Shown in pieces: positions 16,732-25,953 of a stretch of 64,000 bases of DNA. The stretch comes from Thauera sp. (GTDB lineage Bacteria > Pseudomonadota > Gammaproteobacteria > Burkholderiales > Rhodocyclaceae), in contig JAFLDS010000007.1 in the NCBI GenBank assembly GCA_017302295.1, forward strand, positions 140,724-204,723, in the 5' to 3' direction. The notes beneath the pieces are model-generated. The model saw nothing but the letters and a program-made list of their open reading frames with translations. It was not told the DNA's origin and searched no databases. Every line of letters starts with the position of its first letter. The stretch's first letter is position 1. A program made the position numbers and the translations under genes.

Positions 16732-17712
16732 TCAGTTGGCGAACCAGTCCCGGCCATTGCTGCGGATGAGCTGCGCCAGCGCGTCGAAGTCCGCCCACTC
16801 GTCCTCGGAGTGGATGATCGGCGGCTTGGCGTTGCCGAGGCGGGGCAGCTTTTTCATCAGATACGGAAGATCGGCGAATGCCGATGCAAAGTAACGCGCA
16901 GGCTTGCCCAGGGCGTACGCGTAGCCGGCCTCGAAGATCGCGCTGGTCGGCAGCTTCTTCGGGTAGACGAGCATGAAATGGCGGCTCTGATCGATGGCGC
17001 GCAAGTCCTTGTCGGCCGAGACGTCGGCGGCCTGGAACTTTGCGATCGTGTCGATCTTCTCGGCCGACCAGTAGACGCGCAGCTTGCAGTCGAGCAGCGC
17101 ATCAAAGACCTTTTTCATCTCGCCCCATTTCGCGTTGTATTCGTGCGCAGGCCAGCCTGCCATCGGCACCGACAGGAACACATCGAACGCGCAAGGCGGC
17201 GCACCGTCCGGCTTGCGCGTCCGATTCGTCGCGTCAGTGAGCACGGTATCGAGCGCTTGCCATTCCTTGTTGAACTTGCGTTCGAACTTGGCATTGTCCA
17301 GCGGAACAGCGAGCGACTCGTTGACGGCGCGCACCAGCCGCAGCATGTCGGCACGCTTGGTGTCGGCGGCATTGAGCTCGTTGAGCGGGCTGGGCAGGGC
17401 GTCGCGCTTGAGGCCGATCACCAGCGGGATGACGCACGCATTCTTCGCATAAAGGTGTTTGGCGAGCGCCCCTGCTTCGAACATGATCCAGGGCGCAAGC
17501 CGGTTGTCGGGCGTCAGGCACAGCACGCCCATGCTGCTTTCGTCGAGCACCTCCATGAGCGCATCGAACCAGGCCTCGCCCTTGGCGATGTCTTCCGACG
17601 ACAGGAACACGTCATCGGGACTGAGCGCGTCGAAGAAGTCGATCAACCAGGTCTTGAGCGACTCGGCGACGTAACTGCTCACCTCGCCGGACCAGCTGAT
17701 GAAGATTCTCAT
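16732..17712 (-). CDS. TIR-domain protein fused to a deoxyribosyltransferase-like domain
   Basis: 326 residues. The N-terminal TIR-like domain (MRIFISWSGE, then PWIMFEAGALAK) has a glutamate at E79 where bacterial TIR NAD-cleaving enzymes keep their catalytic residue. The C-terminal half (FDVFLSVPMAGW, RVYWSAEKI, then TSAIFEAGYAYALGKPARYF) resembles nucleoside 2-deoxyribosyltransferases, with E261 in the FEAGYAYALGKP loop as candidate catalytic residue. The start at ATG 17712 has AGAGG at good distance; a longer upstream frame is unlikely. TIR proteins in such islands usually act as anti-phage effectors that deplete or process NAD. No ThsA, SIR2 or cyclase partner is seen here. Confidence 0.8.
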   Translation of the reverse strand: MRIFISWSGEVSSYVAESLKTWLIDFFDALSPDDVFLSSEDIAKGEAWFDALMEVLDESSMGVLCLTPDNRLAPWIMFEAGALAKHLYAKNACVIPLVIGLKRDALPSPLNELNAADTKRADMLRLVRAVNESLAVPLDNAKFERKFNKEWQALDTVLTDATNRTRKPDGAPPCAFDVFLSVPMAGWPAHEYNAKWGEMKKVFDALLDCKLRVYWSAEKIDTIAKFQAADVSADKDLRAIDQSRHFMLVYPKKLPTSAIFEAGYAYALGKPARYFASAFADLPYLMKKLPRLGNAKPPIIHSEDEWADFDALAQLIRSNGRDWFAN

Positions 17713-17922
17713 GGCGACCTCTTGTTGTTCGTTCTGTGAGTCTGGACCCGACGACGTTCCGTCTGGAGTGCGCCCCGGGGAGCGCTGGCTGCGAAGAGGA
17801 GCGATGCCGACGACGCAAGAGCGTATCGGAAGAATAGACACCCGTTGTCAGCACGGCAATCGGACCGAGGCGGCATGCACCATGGGCTAAACTCTTTGCA
17901 AGCCCATGCCAGGAGTCCTCAA

Positions 17923-19299
17923 TTGACCGAACACTTCGATCTGATCGTCATCGGCGCCGGTTCCGGCGGTGTGGCCGCTTCGCGGCGGGCCGCGGTGCAT
18001 GGCGCGCGCGTGCTGATCGCCGAGGCCGACCGCGTCGGCGGCACCTGCGTGATCCGCGGCTGCGTGCCCAAGAAGCTGATGATGTACGCCGCCGGGTACG
18101 CCCAGGCGCTGCAGGAGGCTGCGGGCTACGGCTGGACGGACGTCGGCGGACGCTTCGAGATGTCGCGCTGGGCGGACGCCAAGGCGCGCGAGATCGATCG
18201 CCTGGAAGGCATCTACCGCAAGATGCTGGCCGACGGCGGCGTCGAGCTGGCGCTGGGCCGCGCGCGATTGCTGGCCCCCGATACCGTCGACATCGACGGG
18301 CGCACGCTGCGGGCGAGCCGGATCCTGATCGCCACCGGCGGCGCGCCGGCGCACGACGCACTACCCGGGCTCGAGCTGGCGATGACGTCCAACGACGTGC
18401 TGAACCTGCGTGAAGTGCCGAAGTCGCTGATCGTCATCGGCGGCGGCTACATCGCCATGGAGTTCGCCAGCATCCTGGCCGGCCTGGGGGCGAAGGTCAC
18501 CGTTGCCTACCGCGGCGCCCATCCGCTGCGCGGCTTCGATACCGACCTGGGCACTCGCCTGGCACAGGCGCTGGAAGCGCGCGGCATCACCCTGGCAGCC
18601 GGCGTGGGCCTGCAGGCGCTGCAGCGCAGCGGGTCGGGCTTTGCGCTGCAGCGTGCCGACGGTTCAGTGCTGAGCGCCGACGCCGCGCTCAACGCCACCG
18701 GCCGGCGACCCAACACTGCAGGGCTGGGCCTGGCCGAAGCGGGTGTGCGCCTCACCGCCGGCGGCGCCGTCGCGGTGGACGCCGAGAGCCGCAGCAGCGC
18801 ACCCGGCATCTGGGCGATCGGCGACGTGACCGACCGCGTCAACCTGACGCCGGTGGCCATCGCCGAAGGCCGCGCCTTCGCCGACACCGAATTCGGCGGC
18901 CGGCATACCCGTGTGGACCATCGCACCGTGGCGAGCGCGGTGTTCACCGATCCGCCGATCGCCACCGTCGGCCTGTCCGAGGCCGACGCCATGAAGCTCG
19001 GCCCGGTGGATGTGTATGAGTCGGACTTCCGCCCGATGAAGAGCGCCTTCGCCGGCAGCGACGCGCGCAGCTACATGAAGCTGGTGGTCGACGGCCTCAG
19101 CGAGCGGGTGCTGGGCATCCACATGATCGGCGCCGACGCGCCGGAGATCGTGCAGAGCCTTGCCGTCGCCATGACCTGTGGCGCCACCAAGCGCGACTTC
19201 GACCGCACCATCGCCGTCCACCCGACGGCGGCCGAGGAATTCGTGCTGATGCGCCAGCCGTCGCGATCGGCGGGGCCGGTCGCCGCGCCCATGAGTTGA
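17923..19299 (+). CDS. gor: Glutathione-disulfide reductase
   Basis: 458-residue class I pyridine-nucleotide disulfide oxidoreductase. The N-terminal FAD motif is [10 protein letters not shown], the redox-active disulfide sits in [12 protein letters not shown], and the NAD(P)-binding GGGYIAMEFA is followed by a C-terminal dimer domain with the active-site HPTAAEEFV. The RGCVPKKL spacing favours glutathione reductase over dihydrolipoamide or mercuric reductase. The start is TTG 17923 with AGGAG seven bases upstream. It regenerates glutathione from GSSG with NADPH in the cytoplasm. Partial copies of this gene lie at 15625-15799 (5' end) and 25340-25500 (3' end). Confidence 0.93.
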   Translation: MTEHFDLIVIGAGSGGVAASRRAAVHGARVLIAEADRVGGTCVIRGCVPKKLMMYAAGYAQALQEAAGYGWTDVGGRFEMSRWADAKAREIDRLEGIYRKMLADGGVELALGRARLLAPDTVDIDGRTLRASRILIATGGAPAHDALPGLELAMTSNDVLNLREVPKSLIVIGGGYIAMEFASILAGLGAKVTVAYRGAHPLRGFDTDLGTRLAQALEARGITLAAGVGLQALQRSGSGFALQRADGSVLSADAALNATGRRPNTAGLGLAEAGVRLTAGGAVAVDAESRSSAPGIWAIGDVTDRVNLTPVAIAEGRAFADTEFGGRHTRVDHRTVASAVFTDPPIATVGLSEADAMKLGPVDVYESDFRPMKSAFAGSDARSYMKLVVDGLSERVLGIHMIGADAPEIVQSLAVAMTCGATKRDFDRTIAVHPTAAEEFVLMRQPSRSAGPVAAPMS

Positions 19300-19348
19300 C
19301 GAACGGGTCACCCCACGAAGCGAAACGACGCCCGCGGTATTTCCCGAA

Positions 19349-22300
19349 TCAGGCGTCGCGGGTGGCGTCGGAGATCCAGCCGACCAGTCCGCGGAAATCG
19401 ACCTTTTGCCAGGTGCAGCCGTCCGCGTCGACGGGCTCCTCGCCATCGAGCAGCGTGAAGGTGGCGCCGGCCGGGATGACGCCGATGCGCTCGCCTTGCT
19501 GCATGGAGGGCCGGTCACGCACGAGCAGCGCCTGTCCCGCCGGCGTCGAGGGGACGGCCGCCCTCGCGCGTACCCGCGACGCCAGGCCGGCCGGCTTGAC
19601 TGCGGCGCGCGTCGGCGGCCCGAACACGCAGGTCAGGCGAAGGTTTCGATCGGTGGACGCGTGAAACGTGGGCGTAGCGATCTCGTCCAGGCTCATCGCA
19701 TCGCAGTCGAGCACGGCCCAATGGCGGAATACCTGTTCGCCATCGGTCGACGGCGCCACGAGCGCGACCTTGGTCGACCGCGGGAAGATCCTGTAGAGCC
19801 TGCCGAAGCCGGCGCTTCGGCCATTGACGTCCTCGGTGTCGCACAAGATGAGCGGCGCCCGCTGACCAGCGGTGCGGATGTCGAGCGTGTGATGCTCGAA
19901 CGCCAGCGGACAGAACAGGAATGAAAGGTCCAGCAGGACGCTGTCGAGCTCCGTCCCAACCGGCTTTTCGAGCGCAACTTCCACGTCGGTCCACGCTGCG
20001 GGTTTGGCCAGGCTGTCCTTGTCGATGGCCGGATCCTTGATCAGGCAGGCCAGCAGACTGAGCGACTCCTTGCTCGGTTCGATGGGCGTCATCGCCCCGC
20101 TCGACAGGCTGTAAACGGTGCCCCACAGCAGTTGCGACCTGCGCTCCTCGGCGGACGCCTGACCGCTCTGCGCAGGGTGGCGGAACGCATACAGGCGTCC
20201 GTCGGAGCGTATCGTGCCGTCTCCCACCGGCCGGAAGGTGAGTTCGACCGAGCCGGCATCGGGCGCTCCCGCACGCAGGACGATGCGCTTGACGCCGATC
20301 CCGGCGAGCCGGACGCGCTCCTTGTTGGGCGGAATCAGAACAGCCTGGGGATGAATGTCCATCAGGTTGAACGTGGCGCGCCCGTCCCGATTGAGCCGGG
20401 CGACGATGTCCGGCGTGTTCTCGCTCGAGAGGCGGTACTCGCGGCTGTAGGGGTAGGAGGTCTGGAAGTCCGACTTCAGGCGCTCTTCGATCTCGTCCAG
20501 GATGCCGCGAAACACCGGGCGCAGGATCGCCAGGCGCTGCTGCAACCCGTCCCCGGCATAGCGGTCGGCGTACGTGCCCTGGCGCCCTTCCGCGTCCTTC
20601 TCCAGCAGTTCGGCGATACGGTCGAAAACGCTCGCGAGCCGATAGTCCACGTCGTCCCAAGCCCGATACGCCGACGCTTCGTAGGCGCGGAGCAGGTAGT
20701 ACTGGTAGCGGACGAGCCGGTCCCTGGCGCGCTGCTCCATGTCGTCGATGAAGAGCAGCGCCTGATGGTCCAGGATCGCCAGGGTACTCTGCCGCTGCCG
20801 CGCCAGGCTGGCGATGTCGACGAAGTTCGCCGTGATCCGGCCGTAGGCGCCGGCGAGCGTCTGCAGCGCGTCGTCGAGCCGGCGGATGAAACCGGCCTTG
20901 CGCAGGTTCAGGTCGACGATCCTGTCGATCAGTTCGCCGTATTCGGGCGACTCGGCCGCCAGATGCTCGAGTTCCGCCTCGATCTCGCTGTGCGGGATCT
21001 TCAATCCCTTGAACGCGTCGCCGATCTGGCTCAGCGCCGGGCCGATGTTCTTCCCGACGTGCGCGATGCGATCGGCTCTCGTCTTCGCGTCATCCTCGTC
21101 GCTGGCGGCTTGCCCACCCTTCGGCTTCGCCTCCGCTTTCACCTTCGCCGCCCACTCGGTGAAGGTGTCCTTTCCGGCACCCTTCGACCAGCCCGCCAGG
21201 GCCTGGAATCCATCGCCCACGGCGTCGATCGGGTCGGAATCGGCGGCCGTGGCATGCCGGGCGATGACAGGAGCCAGCGCGCCGACGACGCCCAGTGCGG
21301 GTTGCCCCACCGGAACGACCGTGCACACGGCGCCGAGCGCCTGCGCCGCGAAGTCGATCCGCGCCCGCATCAGCAGGTCGTTGGCGGCGGCAACGCGGAG
21401 CGCCTCGCGCCGCCGCTCCAGGTCGTCCTGCAGCGCGAGCAGTTCCGTGCGCAGGCTCGTCAGTTCCTCCTCGACGCGACGCAGGACGCCCTCGGCGGCG
21501 TCGATGGATTCGCCGGCCTCCGCCGTGTCGGCGTTGAGGTTCGCGATCGCGTCATCCATTGCCGCTAGCGCGTTCTGTTCCCGCTCGGCGGCATGACGGA
21601 CCCACCGGGTCATGATCAGCGTCCGGAGCCCTGCGTCGACCTCGTCGTCGTACATGCGCATGTGCGACTGCAACGAGAACAGCGGCGTCCACCCGACCGG
21701 ATTGCCGAAGTAGTCGCGATGGCTCGCGATCCGGTGAAGCAGGGTGCGAACCTCGGCCTTCACCGCTTCGTAATGGGCGTCGCTTTCCCAGCCGGCGCCC
21801 TCTGGCGTCCTGCCGCCATCTGTGTCGAAGGCCTGCCGATAGACGGACAGGATCTCCCCGGTGGTCTCGACCCGGTCAGCCAGGTACATGTCGCGCGCAT
21901 GGCGCAGCACCACTTGCGCGAGGAAGGGATGGAGCCAGGCGTTGGCGCTGTCATTCACCACCGGCTCCGGACTGGCTCCCGTTTCCTTCCGCGCCGCGGG
22001 GGCCGGATACGCGACCCCATCGGCGGTCGTGCCCTGAGCCGTCTTCCTGACCTCGCTCCAGCTCCCCTTGCTGTCGGGCGCCGTGTAGTAGTAGGTGAGC
22101 TCGTAGTGGGCCCAGCTCGCGGGTTGCCCGCCGGGCGCCGCCGCGACGTCGGCGGCCTTGCGGCCGCACGCGCCGCCCGCCCTGTCGATCAGCCCATCCG
22201 CGATCCTCCGGTTGGACGCGAACTGGCCGGCGTCGCCGCCGTTTCCGGGTGTGCCCGGCGCCTGCCCGCCGGTCGCGGACGTCGGCCTGCAGTTCGGGGC

Positions 22301-23323
22301 GCCATAAGAAGCGAGATCCCGGTCCTTGATGGCCAGCGCCCGGCCCAGCGTTCCATCCCATTGCGATGACTTCACGTAAGTGGCGGGCACGTCGAACTCG
22401 GCCGTCACCGTCTTCTTCGTCGTCCACGGCCACAGGCTCGCATAGCGCACCGACCGGCTGCGGGTCGAGGGATGGCTCGTGCCGGCCGTCCACCGCATCC
22501 CTTCGCCCGCGTCCTGGCCGCGGCCACCGCGGAGGACGAAGCGCGTCGAGAGCTCGCCGCCCGCGTCGAGCCGGTCGAAGCGGACAAGCATGTCCCCGGC
22601 CTTGCGGCCGTGAGCCCCGTCGTCCCCCTTCGCCCCGGTCTCTACGGCTCCGCGGGCCCGGTCGCGCTGCCACGCCAGCGGCGAGGTGTCGATTCGCGCC
22701 TGGCCTTCGAAGGTGACCTCGCGCGCGAAGATCCGCACGTCCGTTTCCGGTAGGTAAAGTTCGTCATGAATGACGAGGTGGTCCGCGCACAGCGTCAGCG
22801 AGCCGACCAGCGAGGCATGACGCTGGTCCGCGGGCATGGTGGACGAACGGTCCACGTGGTACATCCGGTGCAGCCGATTCCTGTCGTCCGGCCCGCCGAA
22901 CACGAGCGTCATACCGGAGATGACGTGGTCTTCGCTCCCATCGGCGCGGGGCGTGACCGTGCGCTTGAAGTAATGCGTGTCGCGAGGGTCGGGCGCGATG
23001 GGCCGGCCGCGGATGACTTCGCGCTCCGCCTTGAGCGGGGGAACCGGAGAGATCGTGATCGTCTGGCTGACTTCCACACCGTCTCGCGTCGCCGAGAACG
23101 TCGCGGCGAACGCCGCGCCGTCATCCGGGGCGGGATCGAAGTGGAAAGCGCCGCCTGCCTGATCGAACGCGACCTTGCCCCTGGGTACGGGATCGAGGCG
23201 GTAGCGGAGCGAGCCGGCATCCAGCCGTCGCGTGTCGAACTTCAGCACCAGCGGATAGCCGTACCACACCCGCTGATCCGGAATGGCCCCCAGGTCTGAG
23301 CCCTGCGTGTTGACACCATCCAT
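19349..23323 (-). CDS. Large protein of unknown function with C-terminal SH3-like domain
   Basis: 1324 residues, family not recognised. The N-terminal ~90 residues look like an Ig/cadherin-like beta domain (GYPLVLKFDTRRLD ... VSQTITISP). Residues ~235-385 contain Gly-rich, collagen-like stretches (GAKGDDGAHGRKAGD; GGQAPGTPGNGGDAG). From ~575 to 650 a long Glu/Arg/Leu-rich coiled coil leads to a hydrophobic segment at ~660-690 (AVCTVVPVGQPALGVVGALA), followed by further helical regions. The last ~60 residues (ALLVRDRPSMQQGERIGVIP ... VGWISD) resemble a bacterial SH3 domain. A helix-hydrophobic-helix middle is reminiscent of pore-forming or injected proteins, but this is only a resemblance. A deleted second copy lies at 25021-25334. 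Confidence 0.7.
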   Translation of the reverse strand: MDGVNTQGSDLGAIPDQRVWYGYPLVLKFDTRRLDAGSLRYRLDPVPRGKVAFDQAGGAFHFDPAPDDGAAFAATFSATRDGVEVSQTITISPVPPLKAEREVIRGRPIAPDPRDTHYFKRTVTPRADGSEDHVISGMTLVFGGPDDRNRLHRMYHVDRSSTMPADQRHASLVGSLTLCADHLVIHDELYLPETDVRIFAREVTFEGQARIDTSPLAWQRDRARGAVETGAKGDDGAHGRKAGDMLVRFDRLDAGGELSTRFVLRGGRGQDAGEGMRWTAGTSHPSTRSRSVRYASLWPWTTKKTVTAEFDVPATYVKSSQWDGTLGRALAIKDRDLASYGAPNCRPTSATGGQAPGTPGNGGDAGQFASNRRIADGLIDRAGGACGRKAADVAAAPGGQPASWAHYELTYYYTAPDSKGSWSEVRKTAQGTTADGVAYPAPAARKETGASPEPVVNDSANAWLHPFLAQVVLRHARDMYLADRVETTGEILSVYRQAFDTDGGRTPEGAGWESDAHYEAVKAEVRTLLHRIASHRDYFGNPVGWTPLFSLQSHMRMYDDEVDAGLRTLIMTRWVRHAAEREQNALAAMDDAIANLNADTAEAGESIDAAEGVLRRVEEELTSLRTELLALQDDLERRREALRVAAANDLLMRARIDFAAQALGAVCTVVPVGQPALGVVGALAPVIARHATAADSDPIDAVGDGFQALAGWSKGAGKDTFTEWAAKVKAEAKPKGGQAASDEDDAKTRADRIAHVGKNIGPALSQIGDAFKGLKIPHSEIEAELEHLAAESPEYGELIDRIVDLNLRKAGFIRRLDDALQTLAGAYGRITANFVDIASLARQRQSTLAILDHQALLFIDDMEQRARDRLVRYQYYLLRAYEASAYRAWDDVDYRLASVFDRIAELLEKDAEGRQGTYADRYAGDGLQQRLAILRPVFRGILDEIEERLKSDFQTSYPYSREYRLSSENTPDIVARLNRDGRATFNLMDIHPQAVLIPPNKERVRLAGIGVKRIVLRAGAPDAGSVELTFRPVGDGTIRSDGRLYAFRHPAQSGQASAEERRSQLLWGTVYSLSSGAMTPIEPSKESLSLLACLIKDPAIDKDSLAKPAAWTDVEVALEKPVGTELDSVLLDLSFLFCPLAFEHHTLDIRTAGQRAPLILCDTEDVNGRSAGFGRLYRIFPRSTKVALVAPSTDGEQVFRHWAVLDCDAMSLDEIATPTFHASTDRNLRLTCVFGPPTRAAVKPAGLASRVRARAAVPSTPAGQALLVRDRPSMQQGERIGVIPAGATFTLLDGEEPVDADGCTWQKVDFRGLVGWISDATRDA

Positions 23324-23689
23324 TCTGCCCCCTGCGATACATGCTCACCGGGATCAGGCCGAGTGTGGCAAAACTTCGCCTGCCCGCCACGCCTCGCCAG
23401 CGTCTACAGATCCATCGGGCAGGCCGGCCGGATTCTCGGCCGGCCTGTGGACGGTTGGTGTGGTCCGTGCCCCGTTCACGCTGGCACCCCACCCTGACAG
23501 CCGGCAATCGGTCGTGGGCCCAGCCGGTTTCACGCATCCACGGCTGAACTATAGACCGGGCGTGGTGCCGGCGCCGGTGTCCGCGCCGGGTACCGAACAT
23601 AGCAGGCCGTGCAAGGCGGTATACCTCACCGACCGAACGCATTACATTGCGCCAAAACGCATTCAAAAGAATAGACCTTCGCAACGCCC
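23324..23689. other. 366-bp gene-free stretch with repeat R6
   Basis: Left end: upstream region of the 1324-residue gene (minus strand, start 23323). Middle: repeat R6 and its trailing hairpin. Right end: upstream region of the ClC gene, without a convincing promoter pair. No coding signal seen. Confidence 0.6.
23421..23541 (-). repeat. Repeat R6 with trailing hairpin (minus orientation)
   Basis: Minus-strand relative of R4. A TATAGT box (23548-23553) is followed after six bases by GTGGATGCG, then GTGAAACCGGCTGGGCCCAC, an inner hairpin, and CGTCCAC closing the stem (23447-23453). A GC-rich hairpin at 23421-23446 (arms AGGCCGGCC / GGCCGGCCT) follows directly. It sits at the 5' side of the 1324-residue gene while R4 sits at the 5' side of the broken reductase fragment. 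Confidence 0.7.
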
Positions 23690-25000
23690 ATGAAGCCGCA
23701 TCCACGGATTGTTTCCGCCTTCCAGCATGAACTGACGGACTGGCGCCTGTGGACGGGGCGTTTAGCGGTGCTCGCCTTCGCCGCGGCAGCCGGCCTGACG
23801 ATCGTGGCTTTCACCTGGCTTTCGGAGCGCGCGCTCGAGGCCTTCTTTCACCTCGAGGGCAAGGCGTGGTGGGCGCCGTTGCTATGGACGCCGCTCGTGA
23901 CCGGCGCCATCGTCTGGCTGACACGCCGCTTCGTGCCGGGCGCGGCCGGCTCCGGCATACCGCAGGTCATGGCGGTGCTGAGTTCCGAGGCGGCGATGGC
24001 GCAGCGCTCGCTCTTCGTGTCGCTGAAGCTGTCGATCTCGAAGATCCTGCTCACCGCAGCGGGACTCCTCGGCGGTCTGTCGCTTGGTCGCGAGGGACCT
24101 TCGGTGCAGATCGCGGCGGGGATCATGCGCCACGCCCATCGCTGGCTGCCCGACCGGACGAGCATTACCGAGCATGGCCTGCTGATGGCGGGCGGCGCGG
24201 CAGGTATCGCGGCGGCGTTCAATACGCCGCTGGGCGGTGTCATGTTCGCCATCGAGGAGCTCACGCGCAAACCCGAGCAGCGCAGCAACACCCTGCTACT
24301 CGGGGCGATCGTATTGTCCGGCCTGATCGCGGTGTCGGTGTATGGCAACAACACCTACTTTGGCGTCATCCACGTCGAAAACCTCAGTTTCGCGATGGCC
24401 CTCCCAGCCCTGGTCGTCGCGCTGGCCAGCGGCGTCGCCGGCGGACTGTTCGCGCGCCTGATGATCAGCTCGCTCGGCGGCGCCTCGTCGGACTGGTTCT
24501 CCCGCACCCGCGCACGCTTTCCGATCCGTTTTGCAATGGCCTGCGGCCTGGTCGTCGCCATTCTCGGCATCATGAGCGGCGGCACCGCCTACGGCAGCGG
24601 CTACGCCCATACCAAGACCATGCTCGCCGGCGGCGAGGAGGTTTCGCACCTGTCGGTGCTGCTGCGCTTCGTGTCGACCTGGGTGACGGCCTGGTCGGGC
24701 GTGCCCGGCGGCCTGTTCGCGCCCGCGCTGGCAATCGGTGCCGAGCTCGGCAACAGCGTATCGGCGCTGATGGCTTATCCGAACGCGCCGACCATCATCG
24801 CGCTGGGGATGGCCGGCTTTCTGGCGGCGGTAACGCAGGCGCCGCTGACCGCGTTCATCATCGTTATGGAAATGGTCGACGGCCACGCGCTGGTGCTGAG
24901 CCTGATGGCGTGCACACTCGTCTCGAGCGGCATATCGCGCCTGATCAGCGCCCCCCTCTACGCGACCCTCGCCGAAATTCAGCTCACACGGGTGCGCTGA
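23690..25000 (+). CDS. ClC-family chloride channel/transporter
   Basis: 436-residue membrane protein with all ClC selectivity motifs: GSGIPQ, GREGPSVQ (gating glutamate E135) and GVPGGLFAPAL near residue 340. About ten to eleven membrane helices are evident, in the duplicated antiparallel ClC topology. The intact gating glutamate and the FAP loop indicate a working Cl- channel or Cl-/H+ antiporter, as in E. coli ClcA acid-stress exchangers. No CBS domains follow. ATG 23690 is preceded by a modest ribosome-binding site. It lies between repeat R6 and a deleted copy of the large neighbouring gene, so it is part of the rearranged region. Confidence 0.93.
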   Translation: MKPHPRIVSAFQHELTDWRLWTGRLAVLAFAAAAGLTIVAFTWLSERALEAFFHLEGKAWWAPLLWTPLVTGAIVWLTRRFVPGAAGSGIPQVMAVLSSEAAMAQRSLFVSLKLSISKILLTAAGLLGGLSLGREGPSVQIAAGIMRHAHRWLPDRTSITEHGLLMAGGAAGIAAAFNTPLGGVMFAIEELTRKPEQRSNTLLLGAIVLSGLIAVSVYGNNTYFGVIHVENLSFAMALPALVVALASGVAGGLFARLMISSLGGASSDWFSRTRARFPIRFAMACGLVVAILGIMSGGTAYGSGYAHTKTMLAGGEEVSHLSVLLRFVSTWVTAWSGVPGGLFAPALAIGAELGNSVSALMAYPNAPTIIALGMAGFLAAVTQAPLTAFIIVMEMVDGHALVLSLMACTLVSSGISRLISAPLYATLAEIQLTRVR

Positions 25001-25020
25001 CCCTGTCAATGCGGACGGAC

Positions 25021-25334
25021 GGAAACGACGTCCGCGGCATTTCCCCCATCAGGCGTCGTAGACTGCGTCGCTGACCCAGCTGACCAGTCCCTGGAAGTCG
25101 ACCTTTCTCCAGGTGAAGCCATCCGCGTTGACGGGCTCCTCGCCGTCGAGCGGCGTGAACGTGGCGTACCCGTTCCGACTGAGGCGGGCGACGATGTCGG
25201 GTGTATTCTCTCTCGAAAGGCGGTACTCGCGGCCGTACGGGTACGAGGTCTCGAAGTCCGACGTCAGACGCTCTTCGATCTCGTCAAGGATGCCGCGAAA
25301 CCCCGGGCGCAGGATCGCCAGGCGTTGGTGCCAC
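25021..25334 (-). pseudogene. Internally deleted 3' copy of the 1324-residue gene
   Basis: Two segments match the large gene at 19349-23323: 25021-25166 matches about 19319-19466 (the 3' end and following bases) and 25161-25334 matches about 20373-20546. They join at GTGGCG, which also occurs at both ends of the missing part (19461-19466 and 20373-20378), so 912 bp (304 codons) were lost in frame between short direct repeats. The remaining frame still reads to a stop (ending AVYDA) but lacks any start region. Confidence 0.9.
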
Positions 25335-25339
25335 CATTC

Positions 25340-25500
25340 TCGTGCAGAGCCTTGCCGTCGCCATGACCTGTGGCGCCACCAAGCGCGATTTCGATCGCAC
25401 CATCGCCGTCCACCCGACTACGGCCGAGGAATTCGTGCTGATGCGCCAGCCGTCGCGATCGGCGGGGCCGGTCGCCGCGCCCGTCAGTTGACGAACAGGT
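25340..25500 (+). pseudogene. 3' fragment of a glutathione reductase gene
   Basis: About 160 bases nearly identical to gor 19148-19309, encoding VQSLAVAMTCGATKRDFDRT, then IAVHPT and the C-terminus to a stop (ending AAPVS). It overlaps the convergent 3' end of the DUF202 gene by a few bases. Together with 15625-15799 it represents a second, split reductase copy. Confidence 0.9.
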
Positions 25501-25849
25501 AAGCCAGCAGAACGAGTCCCAGCACGGCGACCATCAGGTTGATCGCGGGACCGGCATTGACACTGTAGCCGTCGGGAATCTCGATCGGCTTGAGGGTCCT
25601 GACCACCTTGCGGTAGTGCCAGGACGAACTGACCGCCACCAGCGCCCCCAGCAGCACGAAGCCCAGACCGATCCAGAACGACGCGCCGCGTTGCAGGTGG
25701 GGGTCGCCCGCGCGCAGGATCAGGTGCATGAACAGCCCGAAGCGCTCGATGACGAAGCCGAAGGCCATCAGCGCCAGGCTGGTGCGGTTCCATGCCAGAA
25801 GCGTGCGCTCGGCGGCGAAGAACACACGCGGGTCATTGAGGTCGGACAT
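25484..25849 (-). CDS. DUF202 (YidH-like) inner-membrane protein
   Basis: 121-residue membrane protein with the DUF202 signature near the N-terminus (DPRVFFAAERTLLAWNRTSLAL). Three hydrophobic segments lie at about residues 25-45, 58-76 and 102-120. Function unknown; relatives occur in eukaryotic vacuolar SPX/VTC proteins and bacterial YidH. Its last codons (YLFVN-stop) lie in DNA shared with the gor 3' fragment, so the two genes were probably always convergent neighbours here. A large hairpin lies just upstream. Confidence 0.92.
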   Translation of the reverse strand: MSDLNDPRVFFAAERTLLAWNRTSLALMAFGFVIERFGLFMHLILRAGDPHLQRGASFWIGLGFVLLGALVAVSSSWHYRKVVRTLKPIEIPDGYSVNAGPAINLMVAVLGLVLLAYLFVN

Positions 25850-25887
25850 GCTGCAGTTCCATCGAATTGGGCCGAAGCGTCGAGGCG

Positions 25888-25936
25888 CTCAGCGCCTCCC
25901 GAGCGTAAGAAACACTTGCACTCGGGAGGCGCTGAG
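25888..25936. terminator. 16-bp perfect hairpin between wrbA and DUF202 gene
   Basis: CTCAGCGCCTCCCGAG (25888-25903) and its exact complement CTCGGGAGGCGCTGAG (25921-25936) flank a 17-base loop. It lies directly downstream of wrbA (minus strand) and before the DUF202 start, so it could end wrbA transcription or insulate the two genes. No T-run follows on either strand, so it is not a textbook intrinsic terminator. Confidence 0.5.
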
Positions 25937-25953
25937 GAGCCTTTGGCGCGGGC

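Noticed and set aside
20132-21568. Long plus-strand frame across the 1324-residue gene
   Set aside because: No domain pattern and codon character of an antisense shadow.
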